The notes beneath the pieces were generated by a model. The model worked only from the letters and a program-made list of their open reading frames with translations, was not told the DNA's origin and did not search any database. The position numbers and the translations under genes were made by a program. Positions 18,721 to 27,221 of a stretch of DNA of 64,000 bases are shown here, one piece after another. Every line of letters begins with the position of its first letter. Position 1 is the stretch's first letter. This DNA is from Austwickia sp. (GTDB taxonomy: Bacteria; Actinomycetota; Actinomycetes; Actinomycetales; Dermatophilaceae): assembly GCA_016711265.1 (NCBI GenBank), contig JADJTI010000001.1, positions 682,001 through 746,000 on the forward strand, in the 5' to 3' direction.

Positions 18721-19584
18721 TCACCGATGGTCGGCGGACGGGGTCGCGGGGACCTGGAGGGTCATGGCGGCTCCCGCGACACGAGCGAGCGTAGCCCCTG
18801 CCCACACCAGCCCGAACACCGCCACGGCGAGGACGACGATCGTCGCGCCGGAAGGGGTGGCCAGATAGAAGGAACCGACCACGCCACCCACGCTGCAGAA
18901 CACCCCGATGACGATGGCTCCCCCCAGCGCCGCCCGGAAGCTGCGCGCCACGACCTGGCTCGTCGCGTTCGGCACGATCATCAATGCACTGACCAGCAGG
19001 AGACCGACGACGCGCATGGCGACGACGACGGTGATCGAGGTCAGCACGGCCAGCAAGATGTTGTACCGCAGTACCGGCATCCCGGCGGCTGCCGACCACT
19101 CCGGATCGTCGGCGACGGCGAACAGGCGCACCCGGAGCGCGGCGACGAGGGCCACGGTGGGGACCAGCAGGGCCGTCAGAGCCCACAGATCGGCCTCACT
19201 GGTCGTGGTGATGGCCCCGAAGAGGAAGCCGGGCAGGCTCACCGCGGCTCCCGGCGCCTTCGACAAGGTCACGACCCCGACCGCGATCCCGCCATAGAAG
19301 ACGATGGCCAGCGCGCTGTCGCCGGCGGTCCGACCGCGATGGCGAAGCAGTTCGATGCCAACGGCCGCGGTCAGGGCGAATGCCAGCGCGACCGCGGTCG
19401 GGGCCCAGCCGGTGGCCACGCCGATCGCGACGCCGGCCAACGCCACGTGCCCCATCCCATCCCCGATCAGCGACAGCCGCCGTTGGACCAGGAAGATCCC
19501 GACCGTGGGAGCCGCGGCCCCGATGAGTACGGCGGCCAGCAGGGCCCGCCGCATGAAGTCAAACTGCAGAATCTCGGGCCACAT
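18721..19584 (-). CDS. aztB: zinc ABC transporter permease (ZnuB/AztB type)
   Basis: 287 residues with about eight or nine hydrophobic segments and the ABC-3 permease signature (GMGHVALAGVAIG; GLLLVSALMIVPNATSQ). It begins MWPEILQFDFMRRALLAAVLIG-like, as in Znu/Azt permeases. Start ATG with GGAGG 7-8 nt upstream, lying 26 bp inside the ATPase gene, so translation is coupled. Together with the ATPase and binding protein it forms a complete zinc importer. Confidence 0.9.
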   Translation of the reverse strand: MWPEILQFDFMRRALLAAVLIGAAAPTVGIFLVQRRLSLIGDGMGHVALAGVAIGVATGWAPTAVALAFALTAAVGIELLRHRGRTAGDSALAIVFYGGIAVGVVTLSKAPGAAVSLPGFLFGAITTTSEADLWALTALLVPTVALVAALRVRLFAVADDPEWSAAAGMPVLRYNILLAVLTSITVVVAMRVVGLLLVSALMIVPNATSQVVARSFRAALGGAIVIGVFCSVGGVVGSFYLATPSGATIVVLAVAVFGLVWAGATLARVAGAAMTLQVPATPSADHR

Positions 19585-20329
19585 CGCCCACCTCCGGGGG
19601 CCCCTGGCCGGCGACAGGCCCGGCGGGCTGGTCGGCGGCGATCCGGCCCCCGGACATCACCACCACCCGCGTGAACAGCGGCCCGAAGGCGTCCAGATCG
19701 TGGGTCACCACCACGATCGTGGCGCCCTGGGCCGCGATCCGCCCCAGGGTTCTGGCCAGGGCCTGCTGGGCGGCCGCGTCCACCCCCGCGGTCGGTTCAT
19801 CCAGGATCAGCAGCCGTGGCTCCCCCGCGAGCACCCGGGCGATCAGGACCCGCCGGAGCTGGCCGCCCGACAGCGTGCCGACAGGCCGCCTGGCCATCTC
19901 CGCCAGGTCGACCGTGTCCAGGCTGCGCGCCACGGCCGCACGGTCGCCGCGGTTCTGCCGGGCGTACCACGGGCGTTGGAGGAGCCGTCCCGTGGTCACC
20001 ACCTCATCGACGGTGGCCACGACCGAGGGGGGTGCCTGCCGCTGCGGTACATAGCCGATCCACCGCCGATCCCGCGATCGACCTGCCGGGTGCCCGAACA
20101 ACTCGACCTCACCGGCCATCCGCTGATTGAGCCCGAGGACGCCTTTGACCAGAGTTGATTTCCCGCTGCCGTTGGCGCCGAGCACGGCCACCCGCTCGCC
20201 GGCCCGAATCTCCAGCGTCACGCCCGACACCACCGGCCGGTCGTCGTACCCGAAGGCCACGTCGGTGAGTCCGACCACCGGAGCCGGCCTCAGCGTGGCC
20301 GAGCCGCCGGTGGTCGCGACGGCCGTCAT
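19559..20329 (-). CDS. aztA: zinc ABC transporter ATP-binding protein (ZnuC/AztA type)
   Basis: 256 residues. Walker A LGANGSGKST, Q-loop YVPQRQ, signature LSGGQLRR, Walker B LLILDEPTAGVD and H-loop VVVTHDLDAF. The Q-loop form YVPQR is characteristic of metal (ABC-3) importers. The ATG overlaps the stop of the binding-protein gene by 4 bp. Confidence 0.91.
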   Translation of the reverse strand: MTAVATTGGSATLRPAPVVGLTDVAFGYDDRPVVSGVTLEIRAGERVAVLGANGSGKSTLVKGVLGLNQRMAGEVELFGHPAGRSRDRRWIGYVPQRQAPPSVVATVDEVVTTGRLLQRPWYARQNRGDRAAVARSLDTVDLAEMARRPVGTLSGGQLRRVLIARVLAGEPRLLILDEPTAGVDAAAQQALARTLGRIAAQGATIVVVTHDLDAFGPLFTRVVVMSGGRIAADQPAGPVAGQGPPEVGDVARDSAV

Positions 20330-21360
20330 GAGCAGCCCTGACCCTTACGCAGCGTCTCCAGGTTCGCCCGCATCACCGTCAGATAGTTCGCGTCGCCCGC
20401 GTCGGCGGCCAGTCCCTCCAGCGGGTCCAGCACGGCTGTCTTCGCGCCCGTCTCCCGGGCCACAGTCTCGGCAATCGCGGGGCTGACCAGGGTTTCGGCG
20501 TAGATGGTGGTGACCTTGCGCTGCTTGGCGAACGTCGAGACGGCCGCCAAAGCGGCCGGGTCCGGCTCCGCCTCCGGGGTGAGGCCGGCGATGCTCACCT
20601 GATTAAAGCCGTAGCGCTTGGCCAGGTATCCGAAGGCGGCGTGGCTGGTCACCAGATCTCGGCTGCGGCAGGTCGTCAGGCCCGCGCGGAACTGCTCGTC
20701 GAGCGCGGTGAGTTCGCGCCCGAGCTCCTGGCCGTTGCGACGGTAGTCCTGGGCTCGTTGCGGATCGAACTCCCCCAAGCGGACGGCGATGGCGTCGACG
20801 ACGGCGGCGTAGCGCACCGGATCGAGCCAGAAGTGTGGGTCGATCGTCCCCGCCTCGGCGGCGTGCTCGTGTTCGTCGGCATGTTCATCGCCATGCTCGT
20901 CGGCATGCTCGTCGGCATGCTCGTCCGCCTTCGCACCGATCGCCGCACCGTGCTTCAGCGTCAGCTCGGCGACCTTGGCGACATCCATCGTCTTGGTGGT
21001 GTCCACCCCGTCGATGGCCTTGTCCAGACTCGGCTGGAGCCCGCGCTCATAGACCACCAGCGCCGCCTTCGACACGGTCGCCACGTCGCGGGGGGTCAAC
21101 TCCAGGTCGTGCGGCTCGGCCCCCGGCTTGGTCAGGTTGACCACCGAGATGTGTTGGCCACCTACCCGCTGGAGGGCGTACTCCAACGGGTAGAACGCGG
21201 CGATCACGGTCGGCCGATCCCCCGTGCCCGTGCCACCGGTGCCAGCCGTGCCACCCGTTCCGCCCGAGGTCGGCGCGTTCGCGGTCGAGGCTGCCGAGCC
21301 GCACCCGGCGAGGGCGACGGTGGCACAGATGGTCAGGCTGGCGAGGTGTCGAAGCTGCAT
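20326..21360 (-). CDS. aztC: zinc ABC transporter substrate-binding lipoprotein (ZnuA/AztC type)
   Basis: 344 residues. Lipobox ALAGC (Cys20), then a Gly/Thr-rich tether. Zinc ligands expected for cluster A-I proteins: H84 (EPHDLE), H176 (DPHFWLDP), H240 (TSHAAFGY) and E289 (YAETLVSP). Between the first two ligands is an acidic His-rich loop of repeated ADEH units (about 145-166), a zinc-gathering feature. Cys231 and the penultimate Cys343 could form a disulphide. It is the first gene of the operon and is preceded by a Zur box; the promoter places the transcript start at or close to the ATG. Confidence 0.91.
   Translation of the reverse strand: MQLRHLASLTICATVALAGCGSAASTANAPTSGGTGGTAGTGGTGTGDRPTVIAAFYPLEYALQRVGGQHISVVNLTKPGAEPHDLELTPRDVATVSKAALVVYERGLQPSLDKAIDGVDTTKTMDVAKVAELTLKHGAAIGAKADEHADEHADEHGDEHADEHEHAAEAGTIDPHFWLDPVRYAAVVDAIAVRLGEFDPQRAQDYRRNGQELGRELTALDEQFRAGLTTCRSRDLVTSHAAFGYLAKRYGFNQVSIAGLTPEAEPDPAALAAVSTFAKQRKVTTIYAETLVSPAIAETVARETGAKTAVLDPLEGLAADAGDANYLTVMRANLETLRKGQGCS
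20863..20929 (-). repeat. 12-bp tandem repeat encoding the His-rich loop of the zinc-binding protein
   Basis: About five units of the form GTCGGCATGCTC on the plus strand (clear copies at 20875, 20887, 20899 and 20911), each coding one ADEH/GDEH block on the minus strand. Copy number may vary between strains. Confidence 0.8.
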
Positions 21361-21366
21361 GGCTTG

Positions 21367-21395
21367 AGCATTTACGAAATGGGAATCATTGTCAA
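21367..21395 (-). promoter_or_regulatory. Zur box and promoter of the zinc transporter operon
   Basis: Minus strand TTGACA (21395-21390), 17-bp spacer and AATGCT (21372-21367), 6 nt before the ATG. The spacer contains TGACAATGATTCCCATTTCG (21394-21375), close to the actinobacterial Zur consensus TGAAAATGATTTTCATTTTC. It pairs with the box at 16122-16143. Confidence 0.75.
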
Positions 21396-21400
21396 ACAGG

Positions 21401-23422
21401 CTACGAGCCGTCGGGCCGCCAAACGTTGGCGGGGGTCTGCGTGGTGATCGCGGTGACCCACTCCTCGGCCCCTTCCGAGCTTCTCAGCTGCCAGGGGACG
21501 CTGACCATCATGACCCCCGGGGTGAATAGCAGCGCCGCCTTGAGCCGCAGCGCGCTCTGGTTGTGCAGGATCTGCTCCCACCAGTGCCCCACGACGTACT
21601 CGGGCACGTAGACCGTCACCACGTCCTCGGGGTGAGCGCGACGAGCCTGCTTGACGTACTCGATGATCGGTCGGGTGATCTCCCGGTACGGCGAGTCCAG
21701 CGCCTTCAGCGGTACCGGGATGTTGGTCGCGTTCCACTGTCGCTGCAGTTCCAGCGTGGCCTCGGGGTCCACCGCGACCGTCAGGCACTCCAGCTGGGAG
21801 GGCCGGGTGGCCCGGGCGTACGCGATGGCCCGCATGGTGGGTTTGTGGATCTTGCTGACCAGCACGATGGCGTGGACTCGGGACGGCAGCGCGCGCTCCT
21901 CGCGGATGTCGCCGGACAACGCCAGCTCCTTGGCGACGGTCACGTAGTGCTTCTTGATCGCCTGCATCATGAAGAAGAGCACCAGCATGGCGGCGATCGC
22001 CCACTTCGCGCCCCGGTCGAACTTGGTGATCAGCACGATCACCAGCACCAACCCCGACATCGTCGCGCCCACCACGTTGATCGCCCGGGATCGCATCATC
22101 ACGGCCCGCTGCGCCGGCTTGAGCTGATCACGCAGGTGCCGGTTCCAATGCCGGACCATGCCGATCTGACTGAGCGTGAAGGACACGAACACCCCGACGA
22201 TGTACAGCTGGATGAGGTCGGTGACCTTCGCGTCGTACCGAATGATCAGCAGGATCGCCGCGCCGGCCAGGATCAGGATGCCGTTGGAGAACGCCAACCG
22301 GTCCCCGCGGCTCTGCAACTGCCCGGGCAGGTAGCCGTCCTTGGCCAACACCGACGCCAACACGGGGAAACCGTTGAACGCGGTGTTGGCCGCGAGGATG
22401 AGGATGATCCCGGTGAAGGCGGCCACGTAATAGATGCCCGGCGGGAAGTTGTCGAAGACGGTGTGGGCCACCTGCCCGATCACGGTGTCCTGGACATAGT
22501 CCTCACCCACCGGTACGCCGTCGCGGCGCAGCTGCTCGGCCGGGAACTCGGCGAAGTGCACACCGGTCTTGGTGGCCAGGAAGATCATCGACATGAGCAT
22601 CGTCACCGCGATGCCACCCATCAGCGCCAGCGTCGTCGCCGCGTTCTTGCTCTTGGGTTTCGTGAAGGCCGGTACGCCGTTGCTGATCGCCTCGACGCCG
22701 GTCAGCGCCGCACACCCGGAGGAGAACGCCCGCAAGAAGAGGAAGGCCATCGCCAGGCCGGTCAGGCTCTCGTAGCCGTGTTCGGGAACCATCTCCAGCT
22801 GGGCGGACTCGGCCATGGGGAGGTTGCCGCCGCTGGCCCGCACCATCCCCCACAGGGCCATGCCGATGATCCCGACCATGAACGCGTACGTCGGGAACGC
22901 GAACGCCGTGCCGGATTCGCGGACCCCGCGCAGATTCATCGCCGTCAGCAGCACCACCAGGGCCACCGCGACCGGCATCTCGTGTCCCCGCACGAACGGT
23001 AGCGCCGAGGCGGCGTTCTGCACGCCGGAGGAGATCGACACGGCAACCGTCAGCACGTAGTCGACCAGCAGTGCGCTGGCCACCGTCACGCCGGCCTTCG
23101 GGCCGATGTTCACCGTGGCGACCTCGTAGTCGCCCCCGCCGGAGGGGTAGGCGTGCACGTTCTGGCGGTAGCTGAGCACCACGACGATCATCACGAAGAC
23201 GACGACCAGGCCGATCTGCCAGCTGTGGGTCGCGGCCATCACCCCGCCGGCCACACCCAGGGTCAGGAAGATCTCGTCCGGGGCGTAGGCCACCGAGGAG
23301 AGCGCGTCGCTGGCGAAGACCGGAAGCGCGATCCGCTTCGGCAGCAGCGTCTCCCCGAGGCGATCGCTGCGCATCGCCCGACCCAGAACCGCCCTTTTGA
23401 GGGCGCGGCTGACATTCGACAC
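21401..23422 (-). CDS. APC family amino acid/potassium permease
   Basis: About 673 residues: an APC-superfamily membrane domain of about twelve segments (PVFASDALSSVAYAPDEIF in TM1; YPSGGGDYEVA; GVEAISNGVPAFTKPKSKNA) and a C-terminal cytosolic domain of about 170 residues (from SRVHAIVLVSKIHKPTMRAI) resembling a USP-type fold. Close family members include KimA-like potassium importers; its divergent neighbours are two TrkA (RCK) proteins, so a role in K+ uptake is plausible. The GTG at 23422 is chosen over longer options because homologues start near SNVSRALKRAVLGRAMRSDRL and TACAGT (23435-23430) lies 7 nt upstream, giving a leaderless transcript. Confidence 0.87.
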   Translation of the reverse strand: MSNVSRALKRAVLGRAMRSDRLGETLLPKRIALPVFASDALSSVAYAPDEIFLTLGVAGGVMAATHSWQIGLVVVFVMIVVVLSYRQNVHAYPSGGGDYEVATVNIGPKAGVTVASALLVDYVLTVAVSISSGVQNAASALPFVRGHEMPVAVALVVLLTAMNLRGVRESGTAFAFPTYAFMVGIIGMALWGMVRASGGNLPMAESAQLEMVPEHGYESLTGLAMAFLFLRAFSSGCAALTGVEAISNGVPAFTKPKSKNAATTLALMGGIAVTMLMSMIFLATKTGVHFAEFPAEQLRRDGVPVGEDYVQDTVIGQVAHTVFDNFPPGIYYVAAFTGIILILAANTAFNGFPVLASVLAKDGYLPGQLQSRGDRLAFSNGILILAGAAILLIIRYDAKVTDLIQLYIVGVFVSFTLSQIGMVRHWNRHLRDQLKPAQRAVMMRSRAINVVGATMSGLVLVIVLITKFDRGAKWAIAAMLVLFFMMQAIKKHYVTVAKELALSGDIREERALPSRVHAIVLVSKIHKPTMRAIAYARATRPSQLECLTVAVDPEATLELQRQWNATNIPVPLKALDSPYREITRPIIEYVKQARRAHPEDVVTVYVPEYVVGHWWEQILHNQSALRLKAALLFTPGVMMVSVPWQLRSSEGAEEWVTAITTQTPANVWRPDGS

Positions 23423-23544
23423 GCTGACCACTGTAGAACCACGGGTGCGGCCACTGACCGCCCAGGTCGGCCGGGCGCTCCCCGTCCGGGGGTGAGGCAC
23501 CCGGGGGCGCGCCGCGCCCCACCCCGCCGGTGTACCGTCAAGGC

Positions 23545-24207
23545 GTGCACTTCGTGATCATGGGCTGTGGCCGGGTCGGGTCGACCCTGGCCCTGAGCCT
23601 GGAGGAGCAGGGCCACGACGTCGCCGTCGTCGACAAGGAGCGGACCTCCTTCCGCCGGCTCGGGCAGAGCTTTGAGGGCCGACGGGTCGTCGGGTACGGC
23701 TTCGACCGAGACACCCTCGTCCAAGCGGGCATCGAGCACGCTCACGCGTTCGCGGCGGTCAGCAGCGGCGACAACTCGAACATCCTGGCCGCCCGGGTGG
23801 CCCGGGAGACCTACAACATTGAAAACGTCGTCGCCCGGATCTACGACCCCGGTCGTGCCGAGATCTACCAGCGCCTGGGCATCCCCACCGTAGGCACGGT
23901 CCGGTGGACGGCCAACCGCATGTTGCGCAGGCTGCTGCCGCACGGCGCGACCCCGCAGTACACCGACCCCTCCGGCAACGTCGTCATCGCCGAGGTCGCC
24001 TACCACCCGGGGTGGATCGGTCGGCCCTACCCCGACGTCGAGACCCACACGCGCTGCCGGATCGCCTTCGTCATGCGTACCGGACAGGGCATCATTCCCG
24101 GTCCCGACGCGATGGTCCAGGAGGGCGACATCCTCAACCTGATCGCCGCCTCCACCGCTCTGGGAGCCGTGGAACGCATCCTGGAAAAGCCGCCACCGGC
24201 CGAATGA
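23545..24207 (+). CDS. TrkA family potassium uptake regulatory protein (first copy)
   Basis: 220 residues: N-terminal Rossmann RCK domain (HFVIMGCGRVGSTLA, then VVDKERTSF) and C-terminal TrkA-C domain (about 135-215, ending VQEGDILNLIAAS). It binds NAD(H) or nucleotides and gates K+ transport. The GTG at 23545 matches the family start, and TACCGT at 23533-23538 is 6 nt upstream, so the message is probably leaderless. It is divergent from the APC permease with about 120 bp between them, and the second trkA follows after 64 bp. Confidence 0.9.
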   Translation: MHFVIMGCGRVGSTLALSLEEQGHDVAVVDKERTSFRRLGQSFEGRRVVGYGFDRDTLVQAGIEHAHAFAAVSSGDNSNILAARVARETYNIENVVARIYDPGRAEIYQRLGIPTVGTVRWTANRMLRRLLPHGATPQYTDPSGNVVIAEVAYHPGWIGRPYPDVETHTRCRIAFVMRTGQGIIPGPDAMVQEGDILNLIAASTALGAVERILEKPPPAE

Positions 24208-24271
24208 TCGCCGACGGTGAGCGCCCAGCCACCCTGTACCCCACCCTCCACGTCACACGAGAGGTGCCGAC

Positions 24272-24997
24272 ATGCGGGTCGTCATCGCCGGAGCCGGCAG
24301 CGTCGGCCGGTCCATCGCCCGTGAGTTGATCGGGAACGGACACGAGGTCCTGCTCATCGATCACGACTCCGATGGCGTCCAGGCCAGCAGGGTGCCCGAC
24401 GCCGCGTGGCTGCTGGCCGACGCCTGCGAGCTCACCTCACTCACCGAGGCCGGACTGGAGAACTGCGACGTCGTGGTGGCCGCAACCGGTGACGACAAGG
24501 CCAACCTGGTGATCTCGCTGCTGGCCAAGACCGAGTTCGCGGTCCCGCGAACGGTGGCCAGGGTGAACAACCCCAAGAACGAGTGGATGTTCGACGAGGG
24601 TTGGGGGGTCGACGTCGCGGTGTCCACGCCGCGGCTGATGACGGCCCTGGTCGAGGAGGCGGTCAGCGTCGGCGACCTGGTCCGGATCTTCGAGTTTCAG
24701 CAGAGCCGCTCCACCCTCGTGGAGATGACGCTCCCGGCCGGCAGCCCGTGGGTCGGGCACCGGGTCGGCGACGTGCCGTGGCCGGTGGACACGGTGCTCA
24801 CCTGCATCGTCCGGGAGAGCCGCGCCATCGCCCCCTCGATCGACGATCTGCTGGTGGTCGGCGATGAGCTCATGCTGGTGACCTCACCGGACCTGGAGGC
24901 CGAACTCGAGCGAATGCTCAACCCTCGGGCGGCCCGCCCGCCGAGGCCGCCGAGGCCTCCTAACCGCCGAGGCCTCCTAACCGCCGAGGCCTCCTAA
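24272..24997 (+). CDS. TrkA family potassium uptake regulatory protein (second copy)
   Basis: 241 residues: RCK-N Rossmann domain (RVVIAGAGSVGRSIARELI; LLIDHDSDG; LLADACELTSLTEAGLENCDVVVAATGDD split here) and a TrkA-C domain (about 130-215). Paired single-RCK proteins are usual in Actinobacteria (CeoB/CeoC). The C-terminal 15-20 residues (PPRPPRPPNRRGLLTAEAS) are encoded by a 17-bp tandem repeat and are probably not part of the ancestral protein, which likely ended soon after LERMLNPRA. Confidence 0.9.
   Translation: MRVVIAGAGSVGRSIARELIGNGHEVLLIDHDSDGVQASRVPDAAWLLADACELTSLTEAGLENCDVVVAATGDDKANLVISLLAKTEFAVPRTVARVNNPKNEWMFDEGWGVDVAVSTPRLMTALVEEAVSVGDLVRIFEFQQSRSTLVEMTLPAGSPWVGHRVGDVPWPVDTVLTCIVRESRAIAPSIDDLLVVGDELMLVTSPDLEAELERMLNPRAARPPRPPRPPNRRGLLTAEAS
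24947..24997 (+). repeat. 17-bp tandem repeat at the end of trkA
   Basis: Three copies of CCGCCGAGGCCTCCTAA (24947, 24964, 24981). Because 17 is not a multiple of three, the TAA at the end of each copy falls in a different frame; only the third is in frame and ends the gene. Confidence 0.9.
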
Positions 24998-25113
24998 CCG
25001 CCCGGGTGGCTTCGTAGCCCCATCGGTGTCTGTGGTGAATTCGTGGGCCCCCATGGGTGGCTGTGGTGGCTGCGGGGCCCCAATTGGCGGTTCTCGATCA
25101 CTTCGACCCACCT

Positions 25114-25215
25114 CGAACCCACGTTGGCCCTCCGAACCGCCGAAGCTTCGTGGGTTCCGTAGCGGGACGTGGGTTTGGCGGCCGAACGTGGGTTTGGCAG
25201 CGGGACGTGAGTCCG
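25114..25215. repeat. 19-bp-phased palindromic repeat, copy B
   Basis: GAACCCACG (25115-25123) and GAACCGCCG (25134-25142) are followed by CGTGGGTTC (25149), CGTGGGTTT (25168), CGTGGGTTT (25187) and CGTGAGTCC (25206), each 19 bp apart. The first four units have exactly the spacing of the copy at 10951-11014, including the GAAGCTTCGTGGGTTC centre (AGCTTCGTGGGTTC is shared base for base). It lies in the 248-bp gap between convergent trkA and the DUF3159 gene; short frames through it give only repeat-coded peptides. Confidence 0.75.
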
Positions 25216-25245
25216 CATTGTGGCCACCCGGCGTGGTGAGCACGC

Positions 25246-25941
25246 CTACGCCACCGGTGAGCCGCTGCCCTCCGGCGGATCGGTGTCCACGCCCCCGATC
25301 GTCGGGGTGTGCCCGGCCACCAGGATCGAGGCCATCACCGCGATCGCCGCGAGGTACGCCGGCCAGCCCAGCACGATCTTGGCCACCCCGAGCCACTCGA
25401 CCTGGGCGTTCAGGTACAGCGGGAGCATGATCGCCAGCCGCACCCCGAACAGCACCACGAGCACGGCGGTCAACCGTTGGCACACGGTGACCATCCCGGG
25501 GACCTGCCGCCAGGTGCGGTACACCGACACGTCGGTTGCGGCATCCGGGTGCCCGGCGGCCACCATGAACCCCACCACCGGCCAACGGACCGCGATCGAC
25601 ACCACACCCCCGGCCGCCAGGGCGGCGTTCCACAGGATGCCTGGCAGGAAGGCGTCCTCGGCCCGCCCGCTGCGCAGGGCCAACGCCGCCGCGATCACCG
25701 TGGTCAGCACCGAGGAGAGCGCGTAGCGGACCGTCTGGCCCTGGACCAGGCGCACGGCCGCGAGCAGTACGACGGCCACCGCCGACGCGACCACCGCCGC
25801 CAGGACGGCGTGGGTGAGCATCCAGACCACCACGAACGCGATGGTCGGCACCGCCGTCTCGGCCGCACCACGCCACCCGCCGAGCACCTCGGAGAGCCGG
25901 TGCCGGATGATCCCTTCAACGGTCGAGGTCTCAGTGGCCAT
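25246..25941 (-). CDS. DUF3159 membrane protein
   Basis: 231 residues with five or six hydrophobic segments and the DUF3159 pattern: LSEVLGGWRGAAETAVPTIAFV near the N-terminus (split here), RLVQGQTVRYALSSVL, and PGILWNAALAAGGVVSIAVRWP. Function unknown; it is conserved in this neighbourhood in Actinobacteria. The ATG at 25941 overlaps the OB-fold gene by 11 bp. Confidence 0.88.
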   Translation of the reverse strand: MATETSTVEGIIRHRLSEVLGGWRGAAETAVPTIAFVVVWMLTHAVLAAVVASAVAVVLLAAVRLVQGQTVRYALSSVLTTVIAAALALRSGRAEDAFLPGILWNAALAAGGVVSIAVRWPVVGFMVAAGHPDAATDVSVYRTWRQVPGMVTVCQRLTAVLVVLFGVRLAIMLPLYLNAQVEWLGVAKIVLGWPAYLAAIAVMASILVAGHTPTIGGVDTDPPEGSGSPVA

Positions 25942-26302
25942 ACGCCGGCATGATCTCGTACATGGGGTTGAAGATGGTCAGCACCCCGCGCCGGTTGGCG
26001 ACCCGCCCATGGGCCCGCAGGTAGGTCCCGGGCGCGATCCCCCGGATCTCCCGTCGCCCTAGCCAGATCAACGTGACGGTACCGGTACCGTCGTACAGCT
26101 CGGCGACCAGGGCGGGAACCTGCCCCGCCGGCGGCATGGTCAGCGCCCGCACGGTCCCGCAGACGCTCACCTGCTGCCGATCACGAAGGTCGGCGAGGCG
26201 GACAGCGCCGGTATTCTTCGTGGACTCCAGCACCTCGTCGGCTTCGAGCTGGGCGGCGCTGCGCCCCAGCCGCGAACCCCACCGTGCGAACAGGCCGACC
26301 AT
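25931..26302 (-). CDS. OB-fold nucleic-acid-binding protein
   Basis: 123 residues with a single OB fold (about 40-118: QQVSVCGTVRALTMPP, VAELYDGTGTVTLIWLGRREIRGI split here, LRAHGRVANRRGVLTIFNPMYE), similar to the anticodon/RecG-type OB domain. It lies in the conserved DUF3710-OB-DUF3159 row. No other domain, no known function. Confidence 0.87.
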   Translation of the reverse strand: MVGLFARWGSRLGRSAAQLEADEVLESTKNTGAVRLADLRDRQQVSVCGTVRALTMPPAGQVPALVAELYDGTGTVTLIWLGRREIRGIAPGTYLRAHGRVANRRGVLTIFNPMYEIMPAYGH

Positions 26303-26318
26303 GACGTTCCGCGGCCCG

Positions 26319-27092
26319 TCAGCGGATCTCGGTGATCTCGGGGCCGCGCTCGAACGGCTTCAGCTCGCTCAGCTCGGGGTCGCCGGATGCCTCTGGATCG
26401 TCATCGACGGCGTCCTCGGTCGCGAGGTCCGTCGGCAGGCTCAACGGAAGCAGTTCCCGCGGGGCCCGGGCTTGGGTCCCGCGCACGACCACCGTCGAGG
26501 CGAGCACGAACAGCATGGGCGCCAGGTGCACGACGTCGGCAGCGGCGGGGCCGGTCACCACGCCACGCAGGAACCAGCGCGGCCCGTCGACGCCGATGAA
26601 CCGGGCCTGCTGGTGCACGGTCCGCCCGTCGGCGCCGCGGGCGGGGATCCTGGTGTGCAACTCGGTGCCGTACGTCCCGGCGGCTTCCTGCGCGGTGCCC
26701 CCCTGAGCGGTCACGCTCTGCGCGATCTCGGCGCGGATCTCCGCCCAGATGCCCTCGGACTTGGGTGCAGCGAACGCCTGGAGCTGCAGCGACGACTGTC
26801 CCAACATCGCGGTGACCGACGTGACCTCCCCGGTCTGGGGGTCCATGTCCAGGCGCACCTGCATCCCCGGCGTCGGGGCCAGCCACAACGAGCCGAGGTC
26901 GAGACGGCCTTCGAGCCCCGGGACCTCGTCCCGGTCGTAGGGCCCCTGCGTCCCGGGCGCCGAGTCCGGCGTGGCGGCGTCCTGGGGAAGGTCGGCGTCC
27001 TCTGATTCGTCGACCCGGCGGGCGTCGTCCTGCTCCTGGACGTGGGAGTCCACGTCACCCGACGCCCGGCGCTTGCGCCCGAACACTGCCAT
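26319..27092 (-). CDS. DUF3710 protein
   Basis: 257 residues from the ATG at 27092 (GGGAG upstream). The first 55 residues are charged and probably disordered; the DUF3710 domain follows (GLEGRLDLGSLWLAPTPGMQVRLD split here, RWFLRGVVTGPAAAD). The C-terminal 45 residues are acidic. Conserved beside dut in Actinobacteria; function unknown. Confidence 0.88.
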   Translation of the reverse strand: MAVFGRKRRASGDVDSHVQEQDDARRVDESEDADLPQDAATPDSAPGTQGPYDRDEVPGLEGRLDLGSLWLAPTPGMQVRLDMDPQTGEVTSVTAMLGQSSLQLQAFAAPKSEGIWAEIRAEIAQSVTAQGGTAQEAAGTYGTELHTRIPARGADGRTVHQQARFIGVDGPRWFLRGVVTGPAAADVVHLAPMLFVLASTVVVRGTQARAPRELLPLSLPTDLATEDAVDDDPEASGDPELSELKPFERGPEITEIR

Positions 27093-27221
27093 CGCTTGCT
27101 CTCCCGTTCTTGCACGTGTAGCACCCGCGTCCGGCACCCGGCCCGGAGCCGCGGCGGCGGGCGCGCGGTGTCGGAGTCCACGGTCTCACGGTTGGGGGCG
27201 TGGGTGTGCGCGCGGGTGCCC

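Noticed and set aside
23423..23544. c-di-AMP riboswitch or other leader RNA between APC permease and trkA
   Set aside because: The gap is only about 120 bp and both genes appear to have leaderless promoters, leaving no leader.
25114..25215. CRISPR-like array
   Set aside because: Units are 9 bp with 10-bp linkers, change orientation in the middle and have no cas genes nearby.
24994..25227. Small minus-strand frame of about 77 codons through the phased repeat
   Set aside because: Its peptide (THVPLPNPRS-like) simply translates the repeat units; no ribosome site, and copy A does not keep the frame.
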